In this document: piece by piece, positions 31,223 through 43,010 of the stretch | Position numbering within the stretch: the stretch's first letter is position 1 | How the letters are laid out: the number at the start of each line of letters is the position of its first letter | Origin: Meconema thalassinum | Lineage: Eukaryota > Arthropoda > Insecta > Orthoptera > Tettigoniidae | DNA length: 64,000 nt | NCBI GenBank assembly: GCA_946902985.2 | Contig: OX336388.2 | Location: 291,750,526-291,814,525 of the forward strand | Direction: 5' to 3' | Notes under the pieces: model-generated | What the model was told of the DNA's origin: nothing | The model's input: the letters and a program-made list of their open reading frames with translations, nothing else | Database searches by the model: none | Translations under genes and position numbers: made by a program

Positions 31223-33370
31223 GTGTGCAGTGTTTGGTGTCTCTCTTCAAAACATATCCACACGTGTTTCCAGGAAGCCTGCCTGCATCTCAAAGTGTAT
31301 TATTGTGAGAATGTTGGTACAGAGGAGATCCTGCAAGTGATTGCAGGGTTGAAACAGCATTTTGACGCTGTTAATATACAGAATAGGCTGGAAGCTAAGG
31401 CTTTCCAGGATGGAATAAACGCTCGGTTAGATGATAATCAGAGTGAATTGAATAATCGTTTAGATGCCAATCAGGAGGCAATTAATGCAAATCAGGTTGA
31501 ATTGAGTAACCGGTTAGATGCCAATCAGCTGGCAATGAATGCCAATCAGGTTGAAATAAACAACCGATTGGATGCAAATAAGGTTGAATTAAATGATAAG
31601 TTAGGTCAGATGCAAGAGGTAATTAAGACCGAAGTTACAGAAACTGTTGTAAGCATTATATCAGAAATGCAGGTTAAAACAGATAAACGTTTCCAGGCTA
31701 TAGAAGCCAGGCTCGAAAGTAATTTACAAGCGTGTAAGCATGCGCAGGATGAAACCAACAGTAGGTTAGATGCGCTCTCTAATGACATTAAGGATATTCA
31801 AATCCAAAATGAGGCGAATCTCAAACGCCAAGCGAAACAGTTTTCAGAATTTGCGAGAACGGTAGATCAGAGGTTAGAAGAGAACGACTCTAAATGGGAC
31901 CAGAAATTGAAAAGCTATGCCAGAGCAATTAACGGTGATCTCAAGAAACAGGATCAGAACATATTAGATCAATATCAGGAAATAAGCGAGATTAAGGCTA
32001 TCGCTAATGAAAGTAAAGAGCTGATAAGCAACGTGGAAGGTCAGATGAGCAAAGTTCATCAAGAACTGGACCAAGTTCAAAGTGACATTGTTGTAGTTAA
32101 CAAAAGGCAAGAGGAGAATAGAGGTGAGATCATTAAGGTCCAGAATGAAATGTCAAAGGTTAATGGACACATTCGAGAGGAAATCAAAGGATTGAGAGAA
32201 GAACTCGAAGTGAGAGAAGGCCAGAAGACAGAGGCAAGCGACAAGACCCTTGCTCAAATTAAGGAAGATGTAGAGGATGAAATCTCCCATATTAAACAAA
32301 GCCTGAAAGAAGACAAGAAGAAAATATTTCACGTGGCAGAGGAAAATCGAGATAGGCTTACCAGAATCGAGAAGGAGGTAATTACTCGACTGGAAAGAGC
32401 GGAGATGCACCACAATCAAATGGAGACTAGGATAATCGCACAGGAGGAAACCCTTATGAAAGATCCTAAGTCAAGTGAAGGCAGCATGGAAGATATGAGG
32501 AAAACAAGGTGGGCAGACTTAGAAACCCAACCTATAATCAGGAATTCTACAGGCCCAGAAGAAAGTACTTATATGACGCCAGGTGCACCAGTTGCAGCAT
32601 CAACGCCACATGAAAATGCTATGCACACCCAGGTGATAAACGTAATCAGGGCAAGCGAAGAGAAACCAAGGAAATTCTCAGGTAGCCACTGTAATATGAC
32701 ACCAAAATATTGGTTGAAGGAAGTGTCTGAATATTTGAATGACGCGCGGATACCGCAAGAGCGCAGGCTACGAGCCATTGAGAAACTAACAGAGGGAGAA
32801 TGTGCATTATGGTTTCGCAGTTTCCGGTATATTTTCGATACTGTTGAGGAGTTTCGGGAGGCATTTTTGAAACGGTACTGGGATCCAGCCACACAGCAAA
32901 ATTTGAGATTGGATTTGTATTCAAAAAGATACAGCACCAACAACCCAACGAAGTACGCAGAGTTTTTCATATCTCAAATGTGTAGGTTCAAAGAACTTGA
33001 TCAAAAACCTAGCGAGCTGGAGCTATGTATTGCTATCGCCAAGCAGCTTCCATACGAGATCCAAAGACTGCTAATCTCGGCAAATGCGAAAACTGCTATG
33101 GAAATGGAGACAGTTCTTAGACAACTGGACCTCACAACAGCCAATACGATGCGTCAGAATCGAACCGTGGAACAGGTACACGTGACCAACACGCAGACTG
33201 ACCAACATCAAGCTCCAAGGAACAACAAAGCTACGAGCACTGAAACATTAGATTCCAACGGACGTCAATGGGAACAGGAACCCAGAAGATGGCAGCCGAA
33301 GTACAAAGGGAATGCTAGTAGAGGAGGAAGAGGCCGAAATTCGTGGAATAAGCAGAATACCAGGGGTTGA
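31223..33370 (+). CDS. gag: gag-like structural polyprotein, tandem copy 2 (truncated by stop)
   Basis: 715 codons, differing from copy 1 by one residue that I can see (Ser for Ala near residue 442). It has the same coiled-coil N-terminal two thirds with 19-residue NRLDANQ repeats, the same capsid-like region and the same RG-rich end. The two premature TGAs are shared (33,368-33,370 and 33,626-33,628), so gag was already broken before the element was doubled. Confidence 0.8.
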   Translation: MCSVWCLSSKHIHTCFQEACLHLKVYYCENVGTEEILQVIAGLKQHFDAVNIQNRLEAKAFQDGINARLDDNQSELNNRLDANQEAINANQVELSNRLDANQLAMNANQVEINNRLDANKVELNDKLGQMQEVIKTEVTETVVSIISEMQVKTDKRFQAIEARLESNLQACKHAQDETNSRLDALSNDIKDIQIQNEANLKRQAKQFSEFARTVDQRLEENDSKWDQKLKSYARAINGDLKKQDQNILDQYQEISEIKAIANESKELISNVEGQMSKVHQELDQVQSDIVVVNKRQEENRGEIIKVQNEMSKVNGHIREEIKGLREELEVREGQKTEASDKTLAQIKEDVEDEISHIKQSLKEDKKKIFHVAEENRDRLTRIEKEVITRLERAEMHHNQMETRIIAQEETLMKDPKSSEGSMEDMRKTRWADLETQPIIRNSTGPEESTYMTPGAPVAASTPHENAMHTQVINVIRASEEKPRKFSGSHCNMTPKYWLKEVSEYLNDARIPQERRLRAIEKLTEGECALWFRSFRYIFDTVEEFREAFLKRYWDPATQQNLRLDLYSKRYSTNNPTKYAEFFISQMCRFKELDQKPSELELCIAIAKQLPYEIQRLLISANAKTAMEMETVLRQLDLTTANTMRQNRTVEQVHVTNTQTDQHQAPRNNKATSTETLDSNGRQWEQEPRRWQPKYKGNASRGGRGRNSWNKQNTRG

Positions 33371-33653
33371 CCGTACCAAAACAATGGAGGTAACAATGCC
33401 CAAGAAGGCAACAATAGAAATTGGAGACCCCAGGAAAGAAGAAGTAACTTCGATGACGAGGTAGAGGAACGATATCACGCTTCATTGCGATACCTCGAGG
33501 AAAGGGGAGATGAGCCCCAGAAGCAACAAGTCCGCTGGCTAGAAGTTATGCAGAACAGGACGTCGCCAGACAGATATGGAGATGGAGCTAAGAGTTTGGA
33601 GGTACAGCGCAGCGAACAAGAGAGATGAAATTCTAAGGGAACTGGCGCTATAG

Positions 33654-33662
33654 AAAAAAAAC
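33654..33662 (+). promoter_or_regulatory. Candidate -1 ribosomal frameshift site, copy 2
   Basis: The same A8C tract as in copy 1, in the same phase, just before the in-frame TAG that would end full-length gag. It leads into the protease frame. Confidence 0.6.
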
Positions 33663-34452
33663 TCCAAAATTAGAAGAGTTCGAGACTGATGGATGGAAGT
33701 CAGTTAACATCATCAATTGGATAGCCAAACCAGAAGAGCTAATCGAGGATACAGGAGGAACACAGGTCATGGTCAAGAGAGAATTGCCTATTATAATAAT
33801 AAGAGTGGCAGGGTTGAAAATAAGAAGTCTGTTAGACACGGGTTCAACAGTGTGCCTTATGACACAAGCTTTATATAATGAAATAGCCCAGAGAGAGAAT
33901 GTTTTGAAAATACCGATCTCTAGTGTCAAAATAAAAGGGGTAATTCCAGACAGAACGATGATATGTAAATATCAGGTATTCCTAGATTTACAGATAGGAG
34001 GCTCTATTTTCTCACTGAGTTTTCTATTAGTAAACAAGCTGCCTTATAACCTACTTATTGGGGCAGAATTTATAAGGGAATACAGAGTGATAATAGACCT
34101 AGCACAGGACAGGGTTATGTTCCATGTGAATGAAGAAGCCGAAGGCTTGAAGGTCGCACTCAATCAGAATGAACCAGGGTCAGATGAACAAGTATGGCAT
34201 ACATACAGAGACGTGGCTGAGGAAGAAGTGTTAGCTATGGAGCAGTTAGAAGAAGAACTGAAAACACTAGCCACAGACATGGAGAAAGATCTGGAACCCG
34301 AACTGGAAGAATATATTTCGGAAAAACTAGAAGAAGCGAAGATTGGGCTAAAAGAGAAGGAAAATTTAAAGAAATTATTACTGGAACAGAAGGAAGTCTT
34401 TGATTCGAGACCTGGTCGTATAAAGAACTTCACATGCTTTTCAAGTCAGTGA
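33661..34452 (+). pseudogene. Aspartic protease region, copy 2, active site kept
   Basis: Same frame organisation as copy 1, but the 33 bp are present and encode LLDTGSTVCLM, the retropepsin active-site loop with its catalytic aspartate (gac at about 33,836). The later LLIGAEFI motif and acidic linker match copy 1 except for one Glu/Asp difference. The frame ends at 34,450-34,452 and RT follows in the +1 frame, as in copy 1, so the protease is not joined to RT. From the first Met (33,769) it has 227 codons. Confidence 0.85.
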
Positions 34453-34507
34453 TTGGACACCATTTAGGCAGAAACCCTACCCTATAGCCGAAAAGCATTA
34501 TGCCAAG

Positions 34508-36325
34508 GTGAAAGAGGCAATTCAGGAGATGTTGGAGGCCTGTGTTATTGAGAAGACACCTACGCCTTATGTAAGTCCATTGGTAATCGTACCTAAGACA
34601 GACGGAACTGTCAGAGTATGTCTGGACCTGAGACATTCAAATATGAAGGTTATTCCGGAGTTTGACAAAGTGCCACCTATTAAAGAGATCCTCAGGAAGT
34701 TCAAAGGTAAGACCGTATTCACAAACTTGGATATCACTTCCAGTTTCCACCATCTTGAATTAGAGAAGAAAACTAGTCTGTTGACAGGATTTATGTTTGA
34801 TCAACACAAGTACACGTTTTTAAGGCTACCTTTTGGTTTGAAAACAGCTGGTTCAGCCCTGATAAGAGCGTTAGATCGCAACCTATCAGATGATGTGAAG
34901 GAGAGTACCATCAGATACGTAGACGACATTCTACTCACATCAGAATCTCTGGAGGAGCACATGAGAGACCTGAAGAAGTTGCTATATGACCTTCGAGAAG
35001 CTAACGTTAAGGTTAATAGCAAGAAATCGCACTTCTGTCAGAGGGAAGTTAAATTCCTAGGGCATGTTATTGATGCAAATGGAGTTAAGCCTAATCCAGA
35101 TAAATTGGAGGTAATTCGAAATTTCCCTCGACCCACGAAAGTTAAGCACGTCCGACAGTATTTGGGAGTAATTGGATTCTTTTCGAACCACTGCCCAAAC
35201 TATACTACGACAGTAGCACCTCTGCAGGACCTATTGAAGAAAGGCGGCAGATGGAATTGGACGGAGCAATGTCAGGAAGCATTCGTGAGGTCAAAACAAA
35301 TGCTTTTGGAATATGTGAAGCTGGGATACCCGGATTATACCCAGAAATTCATCATACAGACGGATGCATCACTTATTGGTATAGGAGCGATGCTATTCCA
35401 GGAAAAGGTTGATAAGCCTGAAAAGAAAGTTTTTATTGCATTTATAAATAGGAGGTTGAAAGCCCATGAGAAAAACTACACGATTACAGAGATAGAGTTG
35501 CTCGCAATTTTGTACGGGTTGCAATCATGGCATAAACTCGTGTATGGCTTTCAAATAGTCCTCAGAACAGACCATAAAGCTTTAACATGTCTGTTAAAGA
35601 CAGACTTGTCTAGCCAGCGGTTGACAAGATGGTCCCAGTATATTCAGCAATTCAATGTGGAAATAGAATACTGTCCAGGGAAAGAGAATATAATACCGGA
35701 CATATTAAGCCGTTACCCTAGAGAAGAGGAAGCGCTAGCTGTCCAGATTGAGAATCGAGATCAGAAGACGTTGGATGACTTGAGGAATCTTACCAACCTA
35801 CAACGCGAAGACCCGTGGTTGAAGATGATGATCGATTACTTCGAGGGACGCTTAGCAAGGGGAACTGCAATATACAGAGAGGCAGAGGCATTGGCAACAG
35901 ATTATGTATGGTATAATCAGATACTACACAAGTGGGATGATGTAGATCATACACGTCAAAGGATTGTTATTCCTGCATCTTTGCAGAGGAGATTGGTGTG
36001 GCTAGTACACAGAGCATTTGGACATCCTGGAATAGACAAAATTACCGCTCTGTTGAAAGAAGCATTTACTTGGCCAAAGTTGAGAGAAACGGTGAGAAAT
36101 GCTATTAGGACATGTGACTTGTGCCAAAGGGTAAAGCCAAATCCCTTTTTAATGAGGCAACGACCTATCCCGTTGTTACCGGAGAAGCCAAGGCAGCTAA
36201 TGAGCATAGATAACTTTGGGCCACTGCCTAGAGCTCGTAGAGGCAATAGACACATTTTTGTAGCCATGGATGTATTTTCAAAAATGGTAGTATTATGCCC
36301 CATACAGAAGACAAGTTCAAAGTAG
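34508..36325 (+). CDS. pol: Reverse transcriptase-RNase H-integrase N-part, copy 2 (broken pol)
   Basis: 605 codons with the same domains as copy 1: YVDD at residues 137-140, RNase H (QTDASLIGIG), the integrase zinc region (HRAFGHPG, CDLCQ) and the first integrase aspartate. It differs from copy 1 at four residues (Ser for Leu after CLDLRH, Leu for Ile after YVDDIL, Ala for Glu and Val for Ala in the linker to integrase). It stops at the shared TAG 36,323-36,325. The listed start is only the first usable codon, since the frame is open further upstream. Confidence 0.9.
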   Translation: MKEAIQEMLEACVIEKTPTPYVSPLVIVPKTDGTVRVCLDLRHSNMKVIPEFDKVPPIKEILRKFKGKTVFTNLDITSSFHHLELEKKTSLLTGFMFDQHKYTFLRLPFGLKTAGSALIRALDRNLSDDVKESTIRYVDDILLTSESLEEHMRDLKKLLYDLREANVKVNSKKSHFCQREVKFLGHVIDANGVKPNPDKLEVIRNFPRPTKVKHVRQYLGVIGFFSNHCPNYTTTVAPLQDLLKKGGRWNWTEQCQEAFVRSKQMLLEYVKLGYPDYTQKFIIQTDASLIGIGAMLFQEKVDKPEKKVFIAFINRRLKAHEKNYTITEIELLAILYGLQSWHKLVYGFQIVLRTDHKALTCLLKTDLSSQRLTRWSQYIQQFNVEIEYCPGKENIIPDILSRYPREEEALAVQIENRDQKTLDDLRNLTNLQREDPWLKMMIDYFEGRLARGTAIYREAEALATDYVWYNQILHKWDDVDHTRQRIVIPASLQRRLVWLVHRAFGHPGIDKITALLKEAFTWPKLRETVRNAIRTCDLCQRVKPNPFLMRQRPIPLLPEKPRQLMSIDNFGPLPRARRGNRHIFVAMDVFSKMVVLCPIQKTSSK

Positions 36326-36328
36326 GTA

Positions 36329-36553
36329 TTGAAACGCCTGGAAGAGAGAGTTATTCCTATTCTTGGGAAGCCGGATAACATCCTCTCGGACCATGGGAGC
36401 TGCTTCACTAGTGCAGAATTTCGTCGAGAACTGGAGAATCTAGGAATTAGGCAGATTTTATCTACCATTCGCCATCCTGAGGCAAGTCCAGTTGAAAGAG
36501 TAATGAGAGAGATCCAGAAGTACATGAAGATCTACTGCTCTGAAGAGAATTAG
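36329..36553 (+). pseudogene. Integrase catalytic core fragment, copy 2
   Basis: In-frame continuation after the TAG: LSDHGSCF and SPVERVMREI carry the second and third DDE residues. Ends at TAG 36,551-36,553. Identical to copy 1. Confidence 0.88.
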
Positions 36554-37324
36554 CGTTGGATTGAGTTCCTAGAAGTAATTGAATACTGTATAAATAATAC
36601 TGTACATGAGGCGACAGGTCAGGTTCCCGTGACTCTACATTTGGATCAGAGACCGGAGAGACCGAGGACTGGTGTTATTCCATTACCAGTAGACGCACAG
36701 CCAGGACGAGAATTGAGGATCCAATGAACGTTCGAATATCTCCAAGCACAGGCGGAGAGACGTCAGAGGAGAAATCGTGCGAAGAGGTCTCACAGACCGC
36801 TTCTCGTCGGCGAAAGAGTTTTAGTCAGGAGACCAGCCAGTTCAGATCCAGGAGCAAGGAAGTATAATAAGTTCATTTTCGGTTATCACGGCCCGTTCGA
36901 GGTGATTAGAGACCTACAAAACAATGCATACAGAATACGGCATTTAGAAACAGGAAACGAGGTCGTTATGAATGCAGCCAATTCAAAAATTTACCATTCG
37001 CCAGAAGAATTTGACGAACAAGAAGAAGTATTAGCAGCACACACCCAACTGAACGTGGATAGCGAAGTCAGCCAGGCAGTCATACCTGAAAGTTCACGCG
37101 GCGAGACGGAACGAGAAGCAGACAGCTTGCCCAGGGTAAGGGACAAACAACAAGAATTTCAGTGCCTGCGAGAACTTTACAAAGAAATGGTCGAAGCGGC
37201 AAGGGAAGTTGAGGCCATAAATGAAGCACTCCGTCAAGAGAATGAACAACTTAGAGCTGAGCGCAGTGTGGAAGGGGGAGCTAGACAAACCTATTCGCAG
37301 CCAGACGAGGTGAAGGACCCCTAA
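36554..37324 (+). pseudogene. Integrase C-terminal region and pol tail, copy 2
   Basis: Same as 25,863-26,633 in copy 1: an internal TGA at 36,725-36,727, then a GPY/F-like module (FGYHGPFEVI) and an acidic coiled tail, ending with TAA at 37,322. The polypurine tract lies at 37,400-37,411, directly before the third LTR. Confidence 0.8.
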
Positions 37325-37411
37325 TGTAAACACAGACAGTGGTAGACAGTCAGCTGGTTACCTACAGAAGGTCACTTGCAATTGACTTCTATAAGTTTTG
37401 CAAGGGGAATA

Positions 37412-39540
37412 TGAACCCGAGGGGGTTAAGCTGACTGATATCGAACGTGGATCTCAGAGACTGTGATCTCAGAATAAAGGTTCCACCAGGGAACGAACCC
37501 GAGATCTGTTGAGGGAGTTTCATTGTAAAAACCCCTAGAGGAAAGTATATATTTAATCACTGGTGTGATTTCAGTTGATAATGACATTATTTATTGAAAT
37601 AATGCAGGAAATTGAGTGGAATACAGCATTATTGGACTACTTGGAGTAGGCTATGCTGGACTTAGAACGCAGAAGTGCAGAGTTTGACGTTTTACTAATA
37701 GGCCCAGAATAGTAGGAGGAGACTCTTGGAGCCTTGTCAATCTCGCTGACCTAGTTAAGTCGTCTGGAAGAGGTCGGGGGGTTGAATAATGACCCAGTTC
37801 TTCCCCGTTTGAGAATAGCACTAAGAAGAGAGGGGAGAGATCCCAGGGAAAATCATTGATTACTCGTGATTGGAGTAACGCAATGACATGAGAGATGCAC
37901 ACAGGTGAATCTTTAGCCAGGAGGCTAATTTTAGAGCCTTTAATCTGCGAAATTGACGCATATTTAATGGAGTGCGTAGGGACACAGGACGATGGATGTT
38001 CGCGGCTGGGTTTGACGATGTCGCCAGGGATTCCCATTGAAACCGCGTCCCCACGCTATGGAAAAAGCAATTAATATTAATTAATTGGCCGATCGATCCT
38101 TCAGCACGCAGATAGTCCTGGGATCAGTGAAGAAAAAGGAACCCGATGAGCATTGTTTCGAGACCAGAATCACGCTGGGAGAGGAGTTGAGATAGCGCGG
38201 GAAATTTAGCTCTACTTTTTGTGTGAAACCAATATAAGGGAGGTGACCCTTAGCAGAAGACAGTCGTTGTCAGACAGTCGGAGACAGTAGTCAGTTGTTT
38301 TTGAACAGACTCGAGCGCGGAACGTATGTCGGTCCGGCTCAGGAAAGGACGCTCAAACAAAGACTTGAACATTTGAGTGTTAACCATTATATTCACCGCA
38401 CATCGTAATGCACCAAGTGATAAGATAATCATGCATGGTCATGAAATAATAAGAAGTACGGTAATCAACGAACGTTATTGTGTGAAATGCGTATTACCGA
38501 AGGCAAGGAAGGAGGCCCGGACTTCAACTTGGGAAGCCGTGCAGTAAAACCTTTAGAAGGCTTTATTAAGGAAAGTCGTGCTGCAGGTGATGTCAGCAGT
38601 ACGAACAATGGTTTGTGTTCACATAGGAAGTACCGTGTGATATAAGTTGCAGAACTATTGAAGGTAATAAGCTGTGTAAAAATTATGTACAATGTTAAGC
38701 GCAGTGTATAATAGATTGACTGGTTATACATGTCTTATTACGCTGGAATGCGCTGAGAGAAACTTTACGAAGCATTTGGTAATGTCTTAAGAATACCAAA
38801 TAGTAACGCTCAGGACGGAAGTTAGCATATTTATGCAAAGCAGGAAGTTTACCTTAGGATTATTGATAGACTGTTGGTGAATTCCGGAGGCAGATGAACC
38901 AGACTTTCAATCAGGAGTTGGTAGGAGCACGGAAGATGCCGTCGACGCCTGCAATTCTGATATTTTGCCGGGGAATTTCAACCAATGAAAAGTGTAAAAA
39001 GTGACGTGTGTTATGTGTAAATCATATATGAAAAATCTTTTAAATTAATGGTATAATAAGTGTCATAAAGTGTCATGTGTTTTGGAAGCAATAGCTTCTT
39101 TATAGAAATGAAAAGTGCCGTGCGGTTGGTGAGAGAAATGTATTATAAAATGTGTGTATTCAAGATGCAAATGTCGCACTAAATCTGCATATGGCAGGCG
39201 ACCCGGAAGGATATAAGTGGTTGGAGCCACCATGATGAGCCTATATATGTGAGTACCCCACAAATTATGATTATGTAGAAGTATAGGCCACTGCATGTAA
39301 TGTGATTTCAGAGTTATAAAGATGCACGTAAAAATCAGTATTAGGAGGTAGACCCTCCAGGTTTAATTATTATTGTGTTGATTTTAGTAGAATTGAGATG
39401 TTTTACATCAGTGAGTGGATTAATCGTTACCACTATTAGTAAAATGGCAAATCAGTTATGTAAACGTAACGTAACGAACGCGGTTGTTCGATTTTTAAGA
39501 TGGTTAAGTTGTGTCGGATTTTGGTGATTATGTCAGTAAA

Positions 39541-39575
<35 letters not shown>

Positions 39576-41358
39576 ATAATAAACGGTATGAATGAATACA
39601 TCAGGAAAAATTTTGTAAGCAAGAAATATTTACGCTAATTGGAAGACTTATCGATCTAAGCAGTAAGATTATACAGTAAGATTACATTAAGGGATTGAGA
39701 AAAGAGTTTAATATCAGAATATATTGTATTAATGGGAATATAATTATGCAAGGAAATGGAAAAGCTTTCTAGTGAATTGAAGTTGCAGCTTGTGTAAAAG
39801 CTTATAGAGTAATTGATAGATTTCTCTTAAATAATTAACGGACGAAGATTATAACATTAGGTCATGGAACCATGTATTCTATTCGACGTATGAAATCTCG
39901 TATGCCGTGGGTATACTGGGATATGTGCTTTGTGCCAGAGTGTAATTAGTGTTGGACCCTAACTCTGATGATGGATATGGAATGTTCCGGGTTCGAATCC
40001 TGTGATAGGTGAGGGGAGAACGTTGGACACCTCTGCATTCTATCTGATTCCCCGAGAACTTGTTATTGAGTGATTCGGCTCTTGTGAAGCGAACCTTATG
40101 ACGGCAGCATGTGGGCTGACCGCAGCATTTATTTAAGATACCGGTTATCCTACTAGACCAATGTTTTTATGAATCTCGTGCCTTCATGTTGAAATGGACC
40201 GATTTGGTGCCAGTTATTATATCCTCAGGGTAGGAATAAATGTTAATGCTCATCCGATACCTATTTGCATAATATTCAGTTTAAATCCATTGGGATATGT
40301 GTGTCACTGTGACCACGGTATTGTCTTTACAAATCGTAATACTGCTTGGGGAGATGAAGTCCAGGAATCAGGGAGACAAGGGTCGGTTTACAGCTGTGAA
40401 CAACCCCTACTCCGTTCCATTGTATACAGACAGCTCCAAGGGGCTGGGTCGCTAAACGTACCATGAAGGCTAGCGTTTTGAGAGGAAAGATTTAAGACCT
40501 TGCTTGCATTGAAAGAAACATTGTTTTAGTGAGTAATGAAGTCATATGGTTTAAGAACACATTGGTAATTATAGATCACCCTGATGGTTCATGTTTTTAG
40601 CGATCTAACGAATGGTTGGAAGCTGAGTTTGTTACTGTCACTGACATCTTTTTCAGAAGTTGGTTACTAACGCCACAGGCTACGCGCGCAAGGGTAGTTT
40701 AATAGTACCGTCCGACACAGCGTTGACTAAAGTTTTAAGATGAAATCACAACGGCATGCAGTGGAGCTATATAAATAGAGGAAGTGTAGGGGTAGCTTAC
40801 ATAATTATGGAGTTGCACGTAGACTGTTGTGCGACACCTGAATAGGCTAATGCATGTAAATCATTTGGTGGGAAGAGAAAGATCAAACACACACGGTACA
40901 CATAATTGTCAAATTAAGACGAGGTTTAAGGAATAAGTAAAATTTGTGAAAGTAAAGAAGTCACATTAGATGACAGAAGAATTAAAGTACAGTTTGTTTA
41001 CAGTTGTATGTGCATCAGCACACTAGAGTGAATTGTAAAGTTGATAAGGGTAAAGGTTTGAGTTATGATATGAGTTTATTATGATGATCTTATATTAATA
41101 TTAGTGGATTGTGGAAGTAATATTTTTGTTTGATTTTGTTTTATGTTTGTTGGGATTGTTTTATTTGTTTGTAGCCATGAATTTATTACTGAATTAAAGT
41201 CTTAGAATAGAGTTGTGCCTTATCATTGTAGAGTTGATACCTTTTAGTTTCAAATCCAAAATATGCAACGGCTCAATGGGGGAACGGTACATGCCCGAGT
41301 CCTGATGCTAGCTGGAGGCGGAAGCATATTTTCCATTGAGATTACTCACATGGGTACA
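37412..41358 (+). repeat. 3' LTR of the tandem element (3947 bp)
   Basis: Same ends as the other LTRs; it carries most of the distinct variants in its second half (for example ttttacatc with one T less, ggtgattatg, aacggtatg, attttgtaagc, ccatgtattc). TATA box at 40,768. It is followed at once by GTAT, the target-site duplication, and then by the cagtttcttgtggacac block that recurs at 45.16 kb. Confidence 0.9.
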
Positions 41359-41863
41359 GTATATATGTATATATGTATATCAGTTTCTTGTGGACACGAT
41401 AACTGCCGTAATTTTGCACCAATCACTATGAATTATCTACCGAATATGTATACCTACAAAATCTCGGTTGAATTCGTTACTGGGCTAAATCGGTCGAAGG
41501 GGGAGAAAATCGGGGGCTTTTTTCGAAAAAGTGAAATATTGCTATAACTCTCTTAATATGTGATATATCGAATCCATTCAAAGTTCATACTATGTGTCGG
41601 ATAAAGCCCAAAAATGTATGTTTGAAGAGTTTTTTATAGCACCAACCATTGACCAAAGGGGTGGGGAAGAAGTGGGGTTTTCGGGAAACATTAATCATAT
41701 CTCTCTTAATAGGCACAATATTAAAACCGTACAAAATGGGCAATATTCCCCTAATAATTACCTAAAACGTTTGTGTGAAAGAATTTTTATATGACCCACT
41801 ATTACGCCACGGGATGAGAAAAATGATTTCGGAATTATAAGAAAATGCCAAGAGCTATCAGAG

Positions 41864-41877
41864 GTTGCCCTGGCAAC
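41864..41877. promoter_or_regulatory. RFX X-box-like site, unit 1
   Basis: GTTGCCCTGGCAAC is one base off the symmetrical RFX/DAF-19 X-box GTTGCCATGGCAAC. The corresponding site in unit 2 (45,649) is the perfect palindrome. No gene is visible next to it, so function is open. Confidence 0.35.
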
Positions 41878-41910
41878 ACTACTAAATTGATGAGGGATGA
41901 GCCATCAGAC

Positions 41911-41924
41911 GTTGCCATGACAAC
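41911..41924. promoter_or_regulatory. Second X-box-like site, unit 1
   Basis: GTTGCCATGACAAC, one base from the symmetrical X-box, 47 bp from the first site. The pair and its spacing recur in unit 2. Confidence 0.35.
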
Positions 41925-41969
41925 GCACTTGCACGAGATCAGACTCAGATTTCCATCTGACTAAGTGCG

Positions 41970-42358
41970 AAGCGGCTTCGGTGACGTAACTGGTAGCATG
42001 CTGAACTTCTATGCCCAAAGTCGTGGGTTCAAAGCCGGCCGAAGTCGTCGGATTTTCTAAGAGCGCTAAACATCCCTCAGTATGCTTTCCTTTGGAGGGG
42101 AAGTTCCAACGTTCGTTGCGAGTTGCTGGTTGCGGTGGCATCTAGTAGCCAAGATCACAGCTAGGTGTCGTTGACGGTAGTAGCTGGTAGCAACATTAGG
42201 AACTACAGCTTGAAATTGACCGTCTGCAGTCCTTACCTGAATTACAGACTAATACAGCCATCACAATTCACACCGTTTATCAGACAGATTCTACACCTAC
42301 CCAAAGTACACGGAGTTACATGACCGCGTTGTCGCAGCCCCTAAACTGAGGAACCAAC
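41970..42358 (+). mobile_element. tRNA-derived SINE, copy 4 (internal deletion)
   Basis: The head cttcggtgacgtaactggta with B box gggttcaaagcc and the tail ctgaggaaccaacca match copies 1-3. About 130 bp are missing after ggaggggaag (the ggcggtcccatg section). Copy 5 at 45,761 has the same deletion. Confidence 0.8.
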
Positions 42359-42639
42359 CAAACTCTCTGCGGGAGATATAATTTTGCGTGAAGAAGTAAC
42401 ACACAGTTACATAGTTACACATCAGTGTCGAAACCTTGCAAAAGGACAGTGTGACCACAAGTATAACAAGATGTTCAGTAAAGAACATATAGCCTACTTT
42501 CTCCTAAATGTATGAGTATAGTTATAACTCGTTGTTATTATCAAAGAGTATAATAGAACTATTCTTTGTTGAAGACCTTAGAAACGATTTACCTCTACCA
42601 AACGCCACAACCTAGATAAAAACTGCTACCATTATTGAA

Positions 42640-42651
42640 GAAAGAAAGGAA

Positions 42652-42690
<39 letters not shown>
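42640..42690 (+). repeat. GAAA microsatellite
   Basis: gaagaaagaaaggaagg followed by about eight gaaa units. The array has shrunk in unit 2 (46,430-46,437). Confidence 0.8.
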
Positions 42691-42691
<1 letters not shown>

Positions 42692-42732
42692 AGAAGTATC
42701 TAAAGAATGTTATGGATCTGGAGACATAATCG

Positions 42733-42953
42733 ACTGGACTGGCGGCGTGGCTCAGTGGTAACGTTCTCGCTTGCTGGACCGCATGTTTCAGGTTCGTATC
42801 CTGGCGCAGTCAGCTGGCATTTGAGGGTGCACAAATGCGAGGGAGCCGTGTTAGTAGATTTACTGGCACGTTAAAGATCCCCTTCGGCACAAAATTCTGG
42901 CACCCCGCCGTCTCTAAAAGCAACAGTAGTTAAAAGGGACGTAAAACCAATAA

Positions 42954-43008
<55 letters not shown>
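42733..43008 (+). mobile_element. tRNA-derived SINE with (ATT)n tail
   Basis: The head ggcggcgtggctcagtggta (A box) and caggttcgtatcctg (B box) is followed by a body with gcacgttaaagatcccctt, ctctaaaagcaacagtag and gggacgtaaaaccaataac and an (ATT)n tail. The 9-bp duplication ACATAATCG flanks it at 42,724-42,732 and 43,009-43,017. It is a different family from the cttcggtgg SINE. It sits inside HINE-like copy E. Confidence 0.8.

Positions 43009-43010
<2 letters not shown>

Larger units (their letters stand above)
16063..41358 (+). mobile_element. Tandem Ty3/Gypsy element: LTR-internal-LTR-internal-LTR
   Basis: Three LTRs (16,063-20,011; 26,721-30,669; 37,412-41,358) alternate with two internal regions (20,012-26,720 and 30,670-37,411). 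Each LTR begins TGAACCCGAG and ends GGGTACA. GTAT stands directly before the first LTR (16,059-16,062) and directly after the third (41,359-41,362), so the whole block shares one 4-bp target-site duplication, as for a single insertion later expanded. Internal regions encode gag, protease, RT, RNase H and integrase in Ty3/Gypsy order, with no envelope gene seen. The two internal copies differ at only about seven sites plus a 33-bp deletion in the first. Both are disabled by the same stops and the same protease/RT frame break. Confidence 0.93.

Noticed and set aside
16063..41358. Assembly artefact as explanation of the tandem structure
   Set aside because: Private substitutions in each LTR, the 33-bp internal difference and the mosaic middle LTR are not expected from a duplicated contig end, though only long reads can prove it.
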